Shown here: positions 17,001-26,217 of the stretch, piece by piece | Layout: each line of letters opens with the position of its first letter | How positions within the stretch are numbered: the first letter of the stretch is position 1 | Assembly: GCA_000431135.1 (NCBI GenBank) | Contig: HF987885.1 | Span: 45,843-109,842 of the forward strand | Length of the DNA stretch: 64,000 bases | Direction: 5' to 3' | Source: Clostridium sp. CAG:590 | Lineage (GTDB): Bacteria; Bacillota; Clostridia; Lachnospirales; Lachnospiraceae | Made by a program: the position numbers and the translations under genes | Notes under the pieces: generated by a model | The model's database searches: none | Told to the model about the DNA's origin: nothing | What the model saw: the letters and a program-made list of their open reading frames with translations, nothing else

Positions 17001-19924
17001 ATCATACAACAGGTTCTATGTCCTCCGGAGGAAATAATAATGTGTACTTAGGATTGCATGAACATAAATTTGGTATTGTAAGTTATGATTCTTCATTAAA
17101 GGCTGTGACATCTGCTGATGCGAAGTATAATAATGGTTGTGATAACTGGAATGATAATTTAGCTGATTCATTATCAGAAGATTATAATTTTGATCTGGAT
17201 ATCATGATGATGGATGAATATCATAAAGCATCATGGATCGTACAGGCAAATACGGTGAATGGCAAGGATCGTTTGATGAGTGATACTTCTGATCTTCCTG
17301 CGAAAGCAAAAGGTTATGAAAGTGATCAATATTCAGGTGATTATCGCAAAGATGAGAATGGTAATGAGATTACACCGATTGCTGGTGCAACATGGATTGA
17401 GTACTATGAGACAAAACGAGATGCGTTCCAGGAAAAATACGAGGCTGCTCAGTTGAAACTTGAAAAGAGCGGAATTGAGAATACCTTGGATGGAATGTTA
17501 GATGAGTTGAAGGAAAAAGTTGGAACACAGGGTGTCAATGGTTATATTGGTACAGTGACTGCTGATTCTATTACAAAATGGCAGGAACATAAAGCTTATT
17601 ACAACTATTTCTTATTCTATGTTGGTTATGAGAACATCAATCCTGGTAACACCAAATATGATTATGATTTCTGGGTAAAATATATCAAGAATTATAACGC
17701 ATGGGTGAAACTTCATGACGAGGTTGTAAAATATCAGCAGTTGTATAAGCAGTATTCGGTATATGCTTGTACAAGTGATGAATGGTTAGACAGTAACTAT
17801 GATATGGTTGTGCTTGGTTTTGCAACAGACTTCGGTGGAAAAGATTTAACAATGGCTGAATGTTCTGATATCAAGGCTTATGTACAGGAGAGGGGTGGCT
17901 CTGTTCTTCTTACACATGATTCAACAACCAGAATGCGAAATAAAGGTTCTGTTAATCTGACCAATGAATTACGATCTGTATTTGGATTGGATCGCTTCCA
18001 TGCGACTGTGGAACAAACGTCAACAGGTGGTTCGGTTTCTGTTACGGATCGGACATCACAAATGTGGTATCTGGCTGATGGAGATGATTATTACGGTCCG
18101 ATATTGCTGACCAATAAGAGTGCAATAATTAATGTTATTCGTGGAGAAAATAAGACCCTGACTTATGGGGGAAAGAATTTCTATAACGTAGAAAAAATTA
18201 ATTATACAGATACAGTAAGTAATGGTGGTAATTTTAAGTTAAGCTTTAATGTGTACGATAGCAGAGATGACTATGATAATGGTATAAAGTCGACCTATGT
18301 AAAAGGAAGCGGCAGAGATTATACATTTGCATTGGACAAACAGGGACAAGAAACAATTGACTGGGGTGGATGGTTACATTACGATTCAACCAATGATTGT
18401 TATTACAGTAATGATATGGCTAAGTTGAATACTACAACTGTGAATGGAAGTCTGAAATTACCAATCTTCAAGTTCAGTGATAATAATAAGTATTTTATGA
18501 CGACTAAGAATGTATTCTCATCAGGTAAGCTTACAGAGACGGTTGAGGATCGTGTGTTATGGCAGAACGCAATTGAGACACAGACAGCGGTTGGTAACTC
18601 TGGTCATGCTGATTTCAATATTATCAATCTTGTTGGTAATACAGACGGTGTTGGAATGTTGAATACGAATAACTGGGCACCTTCTAATTACCGATATGTG
18701 GAAATGAACCTGAATGACAGTATTTCATGGGCAGTTGGAACAACTTATCCGGTTGAGAATGTCGGTGGTACACGGTATGCAACTCAGATTAATGAAGGTG
18801 TTATTACGGTATATCCGTTCCAGTTAGATTCAGAAATTGCAATTGCACCAACACATTTCCAGACGTTAGCTGCGGATCTTGAAGATCCAAACATGACAGT
18901 ATGGTATGCATTAGCAGGTTCTGATAATAAGAAAGCAGCAAAGTCCGGTGACACTTCAGGCGGAAGCAATAATGCAAAGATGTCAAATTCTTATTATGCA
19001 GCTTCACCGAATGATGGTATGGATAACTACTTCTTATATACTTATAAGAGCGGGAAAGGTACTGTAAATTACTGTGGTGCCGGTAACTCTGTTGTAACCG
19101 GTCCTGGTAAAAATAACTTATACGAACGACTTCTCTATGTGAACCTGGTTGTTGATTCTGTTAAGAATTCTGCATCCCGTCCAAAGATTACTTTGTATGA
19201 CAAGGATGATAATAAGATTACAGAGGATTCAAACGGTGCATTGAAGTTAGATAAGAATGGCAATTATGTATATAACGTAACTAGCCAGACGGAAACGCCG
19301 GAATTTAATTTTGATGTGAAGTTTAGTTCTTTGACAGAATTACAAGAAGTGTATATGTTCTACGACTTAGATTATACCGATGGAACATTTGATGCACATA
19401 AGACGAATTGTGTGAATAGTACAAATGGTAAGATTGATGGTATCATGTCAAATAAATATAAGCAGAATGAGTCGCATGTATTAATTCACCATTATCAGGG
19501 ACCTGAATTTGCTGAGAAAGATTCAGAAGGCAATGATCTGAAGTTATTGGATAAGAAAGCACATAAACTTGCGGATAAAGTAAGAAGTGGAAGATTCCAG
19601 GATACAACATTTGATCGTTTACAGTTGAATTCAGCAGCATATGCGAATGTATTGTCTGCAGATGAGCAAAGCAAAGATCATATGACAACAGCAGAGAAGA
19701 ATACAACACTGGATTACTTTGCAAAATATGGTGGTTCTTATACATACCTGGTAATCTGGGCGAAGGACAAAGCGGGTAAGACAGCATCTGTTCGTATTAA
19801 GATTCAGTTAGAGAAGAAATTGTTTGACTTAACCGATAATACAACAATACAATTGCCGGACTATCAGTTCAAAGCAATGTATACAACAATGGATATTACA
19901 GATCGGACAAAGTATAATCTGTAA
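14060..19924 (+). CDS. 1,954-aa exported pilus-cluster protein with repeated Rossmann-like modules
   Basis: A single N-terminal hydrophobic segment (KKGFLITITLLIIAVMGGSA, residues 6-25) resembles a pilin leader without Glu5 or an uncleaved anchor. The long exterior part repeats one pattern: a beta strand ending in V-x-P (IVHVVP about 78, VLEIQP about 434, ILQVMP about 929), each followed after 75-320 residues by a strand such as DLIYIESP (about 153), YDLVYIGG (about 533) or YDMVVLGF (about 1247). The last is followed by GGSVLLTHDST, which resembles class I amidotransferase-like (ThuA/BT-type) folds without an evident catalytic Cys. From memory, similar clostridial proteins are labelled DUF5057; unverified. 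It is the last gene before a strong terminator, so it may be a pilus-tip or surface adhesin. Confidence 0.65.
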   Translation: MLKNKKGFLITITLLIIAVMGGSAIAYTLAGNGGKESETIKTEVNQSSASLSGNLGFMEYVSNIDLIIEDSNNSSSYRYKIVHVVPKSNQSTTVSKYVSDDVFRTLVINGNKERDAEMPKDRVSVTRLELDSNVKTTTAIGDNTAGQILGAADLIYIESPDYNSYRGKMSDDIYLYLSGTYLSKNNKPMILDKVSENTTADEELVTNSTKAFVNEVADNYIYSPVFAWPTNNAGDAMQSADDFFAGKDKSNFFQFVVSDEQPASGKVLCLTGGGSGNNWIAQNFVQDNIAKIYYGKADNFPDEFELTNLDISALTSDYLDNNKFDFIIIENSSMDSVLSDDVYQKLVTLANGKQYIIFDGTNVIEKKNDEGGNNYLKLLESASGSNSSRMLVVDNGFFDGAARKKDGAKKIADLINGTNYRDSDNSGRNGKKFRVLEIQPCYPIDLARAEKKSSMSNNVSKAGLKGNYYTDPEANRKSMGKTVDEVDSKDEYYAFELSVAKIAAATGLKSTQIEVDSMSTDEFISTKDVVLDTYDLVYIGGNASAYLPLELTFDYRGEQGVIPNALRMYMEHKFVTSFVMYTHTGSAYKLNTIGSYNSSGGDDYIPANYETAVPYGQLGNERTSTVMNGNDLTYSKYQELIDYIDAGMPIIFSDDISKAFEKIYNKSRLEKLAEHDIDPDSNIYSLLDYAYKKYKPSAYAGVDDKVDTSAASAVNIVWKFDKSSERKQEKRYKNTGNIADKDAKYDYLTLFSTNSQQQIYTVIQNAATRPSLKIVDAPLDYERGNELTYNTKKDNCMNIKVKLVCKSTDKAQKYAIRLYVDKNGNGLYGGNDDADELEDELVAGKNNSIIVDVPAYQDGRTVTSPEVTLTYNFEMDDFYGIVNWKAEAVLIDGNSTTTTATARNSTQCDVKRGYAYFKREDNVEKKDVRILQVMPIQNSTASKTDLGAQDLHTLYMCTECQMAGFKAKYNLYSLGGDNLYYHTTGSMSSGGNNNVYLGLHEHKFGIVSYDSSLKAVTSADAKYNNGCDNWNDNLADSLSEDYNFDLDIMMMDEYHKASWIVQANTVNGKDRLMSDTSDLPAKAKGYESDQYSGDYRKDENGNEITPIAGATWIEYYETKRDAFQEKYEAAQLKLEKSGIENTLDGMLDELKEKVGTQGVNGYIGTVTADSITKWQEHKAYYNYFLFYVGYENINPGNTKYDYDFWVKYIKNYNAWVKLHDEVVKYQQLYKQYSVYACTSDEWLDSNYDMVVLGFATDFGGKDLTMAECSDIKAYVQERGGSVLLTHDSTTRMRNKGSVNLTNELRSVFGLDRFHATVEQTSTGGSVSVTDRTSQMWYLADGDDYYGPILLTNKSAIINVIRGENKTLTYGGKNFYNVEKINYTDTVSNGGNFKLSFNVYDSRDDYDNGIKSTYVKGSGRDYTFALDKQGQETIDWGGWLHYDSTNDCYYSNDMAKLNTTTVNGSLKLPIFKFSDNNKYFMTTKNVFSSGKLTETVEDRVLWQNAIETQTAVGNSGHADFNIINLVGNTDGVGMLNTNNWAPSNYRYVEMNLNDSISWAVGTTYPVENVGGTRYATQINEGVITVYPFQLDSEIAIAPTHFQTLAADLEDPNMTVWYALAGSDNKKAAKSGDTSGGSNNAKMSNSYYAASPNDGMDNYFLYTYKSGKGTVNYCGAGNSVVTGPGKNNLYERLLYVNLVVDSVKNSASRPKITLYDKDDNKITEDSNGALKLDKNGNYVYNVTSQTETPEFNFDVKFSSLTELQEVYMFYDLDYTDGTFDAHKTNCVNSTNGKIDGIMSNKYKQNESHVLIHHYQGPEFAEKDSEGNDLKLLDKKAHKLADKVRSGRFQDTTFDRLQLNSAAYANVLSADEQSKDHMTTAEKNTTLDYFAKYGGSYTYLVIWAKDKAGKTASVRIKIQLEKKLFDLTDNTTIQLPDYQFKAMYTTMDITDRTKYNL

Positions 19925-19940
19925 ACAAAGTAAGGCAGAT

Positions 19941-19970
19941 AGCCCTAAGAGAAATCTTAGGGCTATTTTT
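19941..19970 (+). terminator. Intrinsic terminator ending the pilus cluster
   Basis: A perfect 10-bp stem AGCCCTAAGA/TCTTAGGGCT with a GAAA tetraloop, followed by ATTTTT. It lies 17 bp after the stop of the giant protein. Confidence 0.93.
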
Positions 19971-20018
19971 ACGTTTCGGACTGTGGTATACTGACTAGAG
20001 AAAATGCAGGAGGCGATT

Positions 20019-20537
20019 ATGAAGAATTTATATCCGAATCGATATTACGATAAGAAAGAAGATATTCCGGTAGAGCAGTATTATGAAGAAGGATACCGGG
20101 GGATTCTATTTGATATTGACAATACATTGGTACCACATGATGAGCCGGTAGACGAGGCTGCAAGAGTATTTGTAAAGAAATTGAAAGAGTTAGGATTTGG
20201 AATCTGCCTGATCTCGAATAATGATGAAGAACGTGTGCGGACATTTGCAGATCCGTTAGGGGTTGCTTATGTATATAAGGCATGGAAACCAAAACGTGAG
20301 GGATATGAAAGAGGAATGGAGATCTTAGGTACGGATCGAAGCAATACTTTGTTTGTTGGGGATCAGATCTTTACGGATGTATGGGGAGCAAGACGTGCAG
20401 GTATATTCAGCATTTTGCTTGATCCGATCAATCCCAAAGAGGAGATACAGATTATATTGAAGCGGATTCCGGAACGATATATTAAATGGAATTATCGTAG
20501 AAAACGCCACCTGAAAAAGGGGCAATATGATCAATAA
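20019..20537 (+). CDS. yqeG: YqeG family HAD IIIA-type phosphatase
   Basis: A 172-residue HAD-superfamily hydrolase with motif I FDIDNTLVPHD (about residues 31-41), motif II LISNN (about 67) and motif III/IV VGDQIFTDVWGARRAG (about 112-127), typical of the YqeG/PGP1-like subfamily (phosphatidylglycerophosphate phosphatase-like). The exact substrate is not determinable. The ATG at 20019 follows a perfect AGGAGG; the earlier ATG at 20004 lies upstream of that site. It overlaps the aroE region as in Bacillus, where yqeG, yqeH and aroE are neighbours. Confidence 0.88.
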   Translation: MKNLYPNRYYDKKEDIPVEQYYEEGYRGILFDIDNTLVPHDEPVDEAARVFVKKLKELGFGICLISNNDEERVRTFADPLGVAYVYKAWKPKREGYERGMEILGTDRSNTLFVGDQIFTDVWGARRAGIFSILLDPINPKEEIQIILKRIPERYIKWNYRRKRHLKKGQYDQ

Positions 20538-20556
20538 GTATATGGAAGAGGAAGCA

Positions 20557-21930
20557 ATGATAGAGATTGATGGAAAGACAAGATTAATTGGATTGATGGG
20601 CAACCCGGTGGAGCATACGTTATCGCCGGTTATTCATAATGGAATTAGTGAGCGGATGGGAATACCGTCTGTGTATATGCCATTTCATGTAGAGGCAGAG
20701 AGGGTAAGTGATGCCGTTAAGGGAGCCTATGCATTAAATGTACTGGGAATGAATGTAACGGTTCCGCATAAGAATGCCGTGATGAAGGAACTGGTAGAGA
20801 TTGATGCGGCGGCAGAACATATTGGTGCGGTGAATACATTGGTCCGCATAGATGGAAAAGGCGGATATAAGGGATATAATACCGATATGATGGGACTGCG
20901 CCGGCAGATTCATGAAGACGGGGTTAATTTATGTAGAAGGACGGTTGTTGTCCTAGGAGCCGGAGGAGCTGCAAAAGCTGTTGTATACATGTGTCTGTTA
21001 GATGGCGCAGAGAAGGTATATTTATTGAACCGGACGGTAGAGAAGGCACAGGCAATTGCGGTTCAGATGAATGGATTAGGGAAGGACACAATGGTAATTC
21101 CGAAGGCAATGAAGGATTATGCAACCATTTCAGAAGAGAATCTGATCGTATTTCAGGCGACATCGATTGGATTGTCACCGAATGTGGATCAGGTTGTTTT
21201 GGATGATCCGGCGTTTTATAAGAAGGTTCGGATAGGAGTCGATCTGATCTATAATCCGGCAACAACGAAGTTCATGCAACTTGTGATGGAACAGGGTGGA
21301 AAAGCTTATAATGCGTTAAAAATGTTATTATATCAGGGAGTCATTGCTTATGAATTGTGGCATGATATCCTGGTGCCGCAGGATATTATAGATGATATTT
21401 ATGTTGACCTGAAACGAAAGGTGTATCCAAAAGACAATTATGTATTGATCGGTTTTATGGGAAGCGGTAAGACGACTTTTGGTAAGGCATTGGCAAAGCA
21501 TTGCGGCATGGATTTTTTAGATACGGATGAATATATTGAACAACAGGCGGGGAAATCCATTGCACAGATTTTTGAAGAAGACGGAGAAGAGGCATTTCGC
21601 CAGATTGAGACCGAGACGCTTGTTCAATTACGGGATAGTTTACATAACACTGTTGTCGCAACAGGTGGAGGAATGCCATTACGAAAAGAGAATGCCAGAT
21701 TGCTGAAAGAGATTGGAAGAGTCAACTATTTAACGGCTACGAGTAGAGAAATCTATGACCGGGTTAAAGGTGATACGAAGAGACCACTGTTACAGACGGA
21801 GAATCCATACGAGAGAATCTGCAATATGATGCAGGAGAGAAAGCCGAAGTATGAAGCGGCGTGTGACAGGGTGATTGATACGAATTCCAATGATATTGAG
21901 GAGATTATTGCATCTATTATTAAGAAATAA
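20557..21930 (+). CDS. aroE-aroK: Bifunctional shikimate dehydrogenase / shikimate kinase
   Basis: A 457-residue fusion of two consecutive shikimate-pathway enzymes. Residues 1-285 are AroE: GNPVEHTLSPVIHN shikimate-binding start, NVTVPHKNAV with catalytic Lys, NTDMMGL with catalytic Asp and the NADP site VVVLGAGGAAKAV (about residue 130). Residues about 295-457 are shikimate kinase: Walker A GFMGSGKTT (about 299-307), LDTDEYIE, VATGGGMPL and KRPLL lid. Two upstream in-frame ATGs (20527, 20542) overlap the yqeG end; 20557 has GGAAGAGGAAG just before it and matches family starts. Confidence 0.95.
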   Translation: MIEIDGKTRLIGLMGNPVEHTLSPVIHNGISERMGIPSVYMPFHVEAERVSDAVKGAYALNVLGMNVTVPHKNAVMKELVEIDAAAEHIGAVNTLVRIDGKGGYKGYNTDMMGLRRQIHEDGVNLCRRTVVVLGAGGAAKAVVYMCLLDGAEKVYLLNRTVEKAQAIAVQMNGLGKDTMVIPKAMKDYATISEENLIVFQATSIGLSPNVDQVVLDDPAFYKKVRIGVDLIYNPATTKFMQLVMEQGGKAYNALKMLLYQGVIAYELWHDILVPQDIIDDIYVDLKRKVYPKDNYVLIGFMGSGKTTFGKALAKHCGMDFLDTDEYIEQQAGKSIAQIFEEDGEEAFRQIETETLVQLRDSLHNTVVATGGGMPLRKENARLLKEIGRVNYLTATSREIYDRVKGDTKRPLLQTENPYERICNMMQERKPKYEAACDRVIDTNSNDIEEIIASIIKK

Positions 21931-21957
21931 TCGCAATGCAGAGAAAGAAGGATAACT

Positions 21958-23112
21958 ATGGATATATTTGCGACAAGAAGAGAAAAATTGATCAAAGAAC
22001 TAATGCAGGAACCGGTGGATGCGGTTTTGATCAAACATCCATCTAATCTGTATTATTATACCGGATTTACCGGAGGCGAAGCGATGTTTTTGATGCCGGT
22101 AAATGCTGACATTATGTCAACTTATGCGTTGGAGCTTGCGGGAATTTCAAATGATTCTCAGGCAATAACAAATGACTGGCCAGATGGGTATGTGATTACG
22201 GATTCCCGGTATTATGAACAGGTGGAAAAGGAATGTGCCGGACTTACTCTTGTAAAATGGGAGAAAAAGGGAATGGCTGAAACCATTCAGGAATTGATGG
22301 TGGAGGATAAGAAGATTCATATTGTATTAGAGGATGATATGAATCTTGCACAATATATGAAACTTACGCAGGTTTGCAGGAATTGTTCGTTCTCGTTAGG
22401 CAGTAAATGGATTCAGATGCCGCGTATGGTCAAGGACGAAGAGGAACTTGCCAAAATAGAGCAGGCAGAGCATATCGGAGATGCGGCATTTTCTCATGTA
22501 TTGGATATTCTGAAACCGGGTGTGAGCGAAAGAGAGATCGCATTAGAATTGGAATTCTTTATGAAGAAACAGGGAGCATTAAAATTAAGCTTTGATACGA
22601 TTGTAGCAAGTGGTCCGAATGGTTCCATGCCACATGCACAGGTGACGGATCGTTTATTGCAGTCCGGAGATTTTGTAACAATGGATTTTGGATGTGTATA
22701 TCAGGGATATTGTTCGGATATGACGCGGACGGTTGCCATCGGTACACCAACGGATGAAATGAAAAAAGTGTATCAGATTGTGTTGGATGCAAATGTTCGG
22801 GCAATGGAGCAGATTGCGGCAGGACAGAAGTGCAGTGATATTGATGCCGTTGCAAGAGGATATATTGCCAAGCAGGGATATGGCACTTATTTTGGACATG
22901 GTTTAGGACATGGTGTGGGATTGGATATCCATGAAGAGCCGAGATTTTCTCCAAAATGTGATGTGATTACCACAGAGAATATGGTGATTACGGATGAGCC
23001 GGGAATCTATTTGCCGGGGCAGTTTGGTGTCCGGATTGAAGATCTGGTTGTTGTGAAAGAAAACGGATACCGGAAATTGTCGCAGTCGGAGAAACAATTG
23101 ATTATACTATAA
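21958..23112 (+). CDS. M24 family Xaa-Pro aminopeptidase
   Basis: A 384-residue creatinase-like N-domain plus pita-bread metallopeptidase domain, removing N-terminal residues before proline. Metal ligands are visible: MDFG Asp, CSDMTRT Asp, GHGLGHGVGLDIHE His, ITDEPGIY Glu and VRIEDLV Glu. The N domain has about 25 extra residues near positions 45-70 (around MPVNADIMSTYALELAG) between conserved TGFTGGE and YVITDSRYYEQ. The gene is 27 bp after aroE-aroK and ends 6 bp into the convergent LysR gene. Confidence 0.92.
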   Translation: MDIFATRREKLIKELMQEPVDAVLIKHPSNLYYYTGFTGGEAMFLMPVNADIMSTYALELAGISNDSQAITNDWPDGYVITDSRYYEQVEKECAGLTLVKWEKKGMAETIQELMVEDKKIHIVLEDDMNLAQYMKLTQVCRNCSFSLGSKWIQMPRMVKDEEELAKIEQAEHIGDAAFSHVLDILKPGVSEREIALELEFFMKKQGALKLSFDTIVASGPNGSMPHAQVTDRLLQSGDFVTMDFGCVYQGYCSDMTRTVAIGTPTDEMKKVYQIVLDANVRAMEQIAAGQKCSDIDAVARGYIAKQGYGTYFGHGLGHGVGLDIHEEPRFSPKCDVITTENMVITDEPGIYLPGQFGVRIEDLVVVKENGYRKLSQSEKQLIIL

Positions 23113-24123
23113 ATGTTGTGTATCACAATAGTCTAAGAATTTCTTTGCTGTAGAATTTAAGTTATGTTCTGCATAGACAAAGCCTATGGTACGCTTTGGA
23201 ATATCAAAATCCATCGGTAACTCGATAACCTGTCCGTTTTCGATGTAGGACGTTACGAATTCTCGTACAACACAGGCAACGCCCATTCCAATTGCGGCAA
23301 AGTCAATTAACAAGTCCATATTATTGATTTCAAGAATCTGTCCCGGATGGATTTGATGAGACTTCAGGCATTCATCAATGAATATCCGGGATATATTTTC
23401 TTTATCCAAGAGCATCAGATTGCATTTTTCCAGAATTTCCTGTGAAGATAATTCAATTTCAGACAATGAATTCGGGTTATTATCTGCAAAGAATAACAGT
23501 CCGGTCATCGGAATCGCATGGTCGGAAACAAACGGATCATCACTCTTTGAGGGTGTGCTATCAGCCAATTCTCCCTCCCGAACCTGGAGATTATCCAAAT
23601 AAGTCTGGGTAGTTACAAAGGTGTCCTGAATCGATCGGAGTGGCGAAAAATGATATCCTTTCTCGAGTGGGGTATCACAGATCAAGCCAATATCAATCTT
23701 ATCCTGTTTTAATAACTGTATAGTCTCGAAAGTAGGATTACATTCAATTGTGATCTTGACGTGAGGATTTTCCCGGATAAAATCCTGCAAATAGGACAAT
23801 AGAATGTGTTTACAAAGAGAGGTCGATACACCGATTCGGAGTTGTCCCATACCAAGTTCGGATGCATGACGCAGTGCTTTTTCTGCGGTGTCGATGGATT
23901 CAAATGCCTGTTTCAGATAGGTGTAAAGAGTTGTACCTTCTGCTGTCAGTTTTACGCCGCGTTTGCTGCGAATAAACAGAGTTTGTCCGAGGGATTGTTC
24001 TAATTTGGTGATGGATTTGGAGACAGCGGGCTGACTGATGTATAGAGTTTCAGCGGCTTTGCTGATATTACCGGTCTTTGCTGCTTCGTAAAATATCTTA
24101 TAATGATTCAAATTCTGTTCCAT
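23107..24123 (-). CDS. LysR-type regulator divergent from leuCDB
   Basis: A 338-residue LysR-type regulator. The winged HTH occupies residues 1-60 (YKIFYEAAKTGNISKAAETL, then SQPAVSKSITKLEQSLG) and the periplasmic-binding-like effector domain is about residues 90-338. It lies divergent from leuC across a 233-bp A+T-rich gap with a LysR-box-like dyad, so a leucine-pathway regulator is the natural guess. The effector domain carries a polar insert near residues 185-205 (ELADSTPSKSDDPFVSDHAI) that looks loop-like. Its ribosome site is GGAGGTATCA. Confidence 0.92.
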   Translation of the reverse strand: MEQNLNHYKIFYEAAKTGNISKAAETLYISQPAVSKSITKLEQSLGQTLFIRSKRGVKLTAEGTTLYTYLKQAFESIDTAEKALRHASELGMGQLRIGVSTSLCKHILLSYLQDFIRENPHVKITIECNPTFETIQLLKQDKIDIGLICDTPLEKGYHFSPLRSIQDTFVTTQTYLDNLQVREGELADSTPSKSDDPFVSDHAIPMTGLLFFADNNPNSLSEIELSSQEILEKCNLMLLDKENISRIFIDECLKSHQIHPGQILEINNMDLLIDFAAIGMGVACVVREFVTSYIENGQVIELPMDFDIPKRTIGFVYAEHNLNSTAKKFLDYCDTQHL

Positions 24124-24254
24124 TGATACCTCCGGGTTTTTTGTCTGATATATAGTGTAGGATGAAGTGTTCCTAATATTTTATTTTCTAGAAATATTCC
24201 AATTCAATAATACAACATTAAATATAACATATAATATTATGCATAGCAATATCT

Positions 24255-24269
24255 ATAACTTAATGTTAT
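24255..24269. promoter_or_regulatory. LysR-type operator candidate (T-N11-A dyad)
   Basis: ATAAC-TTAAT-GTTAT is a perfect dyad containing T-N11-A, the LysR consensus shape. It lies 88 bp upstream of leuC and 131 bp upstream of the divergent LysR start. A weaker A+T-rich dyad lies just upstream of it. The whole 24124-24356 gap is A+T-rich, so chance matches are possible. Confidence 0.4.
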
Positions 24270-24356
24270 AATAACTATTCGATATATATATTTTTCTTAT
24301 ATACAAATCTATGTTATATTGATAAAAATAAACTATTAAGCAAAGGAGAACGTGTT

Positions 24357-25616
24357 ATGGGAATGACAATGACACAGAAAATCTTAGCTGCACACGCAGG
24401 ACTTCCTTCTGTAGAGGCAGGTCAGTTGATTGAGGCAGATTTGGATTTAGTATTAGGAAATGATGTAACGACACCGGTAGCCATTCATGAGATGGATAAG
24501 TTCAAGGCAGATAAGGTCTTTGACAAAGATAAGATCGCTATGGTGCTGGATCATTTTACACCGAACAAAGATATTAAGAGTGCAGAACATTGTAAATGTG
24601 TAAGAGAGTACGCATGTGCACATGATATTACGAATTTCTTTGATGTTGGCGAGATGGGTATTGAGCATGCATTGCTTCCGGAAAAAGGATTGATTGTTGC
24701 AGGAGAGACCTGTATCGGTGCCGATTCCCATACCTGTACATATGGTGCACTTGGTGCATTCTCAACCGGGGTTGGTTCTACCGATATGGCAGCCGGTATG
24801 GCAACCGGTAAAGCATGGTTTAAAGTACCATCTGCTATTAAGTTTGTATTGACCGGTAAACCAGGCAAGTGGGTAAGTGGTAAGGATGTAATCCTTCACA
24901 TTATTGGTCTGATCGGTGTGGATGGAGCATTATATAAATCTATGGAGTTTGTAGGAGATGGTATTGCCAACCTTTCTATGGATGATCGTTTCTCTATGGC
25001 AAACATGGCAATCGAAGCCGGAGCAAAGAACGGAATCTTCCCGGTAGATGATCAGACCATTGCTTACATGAAAGAACATTCTGTTAAGGATTTTACCGTA
25101 TATGAAGCAGATGAGGATGCAGTATATGACGAGACTTATACGATTGATTTAAGTACATTAGAGCCAACAGTTGCATTTCCTCATTTACCGGAGAATACAA
25201 AGCCGATCAGTGAAGTACCGGAGATTAAGATCGACCAGGTAGTCATCGGATCTTGTACGAATGGCAGAATTGAAGATCTTCGTGTTGCTGCTAAGATCTT
25301 AGAAGGTAAGAAATGTGCCAAAGGACTTCGCGTGATTGTAATTCCTGCAACACAGGCAATTTACTTACAGGCAATGGAAGAAGGACTTTTGAAGACATTT
25401 ATCGAGGCGGGAGCAGTTGTATCGACTCCGACCTGTGGTCCGTGTCTTGGTGGTCATATGGGTATTCTTGCAGCAGGTGAGAAGGCAGTTGCAACAACCA
25501 ACCGTAACTTTGTAGGACGTATGGGACATGTAGAATCTGAGATATACCTTGCATCACCGGCCGTAGCGGCAGCATCTGCAATTACAGGTATGATCTCTGA
25601 CCCAAGAAAAATGTAG
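24357..25616 (+). CDS. leuC: 3-isopropylmalate dehydratase large subunit
   Basis: A 419-residue aconitase-family subunit of the short (bacterial/archaeal type II) class. It isomerises 2- to 3-isopropylmalate with LeuD. The [4Fe-4S] cysteines are C300 (IGSCTNGR) and C360/C363 (CGPCLGGH); the substrate-channel motif [13 protein letters not shown] lies near residue 121. Ribosome site AAAGGAGAA. First gene of leuC-leuD-leuB; no leuA is in the window. Confidence 0.97.
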   Translation: MGMTMTQKILAAHAGLPSVEAGQLIEADLDLVLGNDVTTPVAIHEMDKFKADKVFDKDKIAMVLDHFTPNKDIKSAEHCKCVREYACAHDITNFFDVGEMGIEHALLPEKGLIVAGETCIGADSHTCTYGALGAFSTGVGSTDMAAGMATGKAWFKVPSAIKFVLTGKPGKWVSGKDVILHIIGLIGVDGALYKSMEFVGDGIANLSMDDRFSMANMAIEAGAKNGIFPVDDQTIAYMKEHSVKDFTVYEADEDAVYDETYTIDLSTLEPTVAFPHLPENTKPISEVPEIKIDQVVIGSCTNGRIEDLRVAAKILEGKKCAKGLRVIVIPATQAIYLQAMEEGLLKTFIEAGAVVSTPTCGPCLGGHMGILAAGEKAVATTNRNFVGRMGHVESEIYLASPAVAAASAITGMISDPRKM

Positions 25617-25705
25617 AGGCGATATCTATAAAATAAATAGAAACGATCCGGAGAATATAATAGTAATAAGTGGAATCCGGGTCATATAAGGAGGACATAA
25701 GAAGT

Positions 25706-26191
25706 ATGAAAGCACATGGTACAGTACATAAATACGGAGATAATGTAGATACAGATGTTATCATTCCGGCCAGATATTTGAATTCATCGGATCCGGCAGA
25801 GCTTGCTAAGAACTGCATGGAGGATATTGATCCGGATTTCGTGAACCGGGTAAAACAGGGTGACATTATGGTTGCCAATAAGAATTTTGGATGCGGTTCT
25901 TCGAGAGAGCATGCACCGATCGCAATTAAGGCAAGCGGCATCAGTTGTGTAATTGCGGAGACATTTGCCAGAATTTTCTACCGGAATGCAATTAACATCG
26001 GACTTCCGATCATTGAATGTCCGGAAGCAGCCAAAGCGATTGAAGCAGGCGATGAGGTAGAGATCGATTTTGATTCCGGTATGATCTACGACAAGACAAA
26101 AGGAACGGAGTACAAAGGTCAGGCATTCCCTCCATTTATGCAGGAGATTATTAAGGCAGAGGGTCTGATCAATTACATTAACAATAAGTAG
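25706..26191 (+). CDS. leuD: 3-isopropylmalate dehydratase small subunit
   Basis: A 161-residue swivel-domain subunit with [13 protein letters not shown] (about residues 12-24) and the [15 protein letters not shown] substrate-binding loop (about 58-72). The ATG at 25706 follows AAGGAGG; an upstream in-frame ATG at 25670 precedes that ribosome site and is rejected. Partner of LeuC, 89 bp downstream of it. Confidence 0.97.
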   Translation: MKAHGTVHKYGDNVDTDVIIPARYLNSSDPAELAKNCMEDIDPDFVNRVKQGDIMVANKNFGCGSSREHAPIAIKASGISCVIAETFARIFYRNAINIGLPIIECPEAAKAIEAGDEVEIDFDSGMIYDKTKGTEYKGQAFPPFMQEIIKAEGLINYINNK

Positions 26192-26217
26192 AGATTTCAT
26201 AAGAAAAGAGGTTCAAT

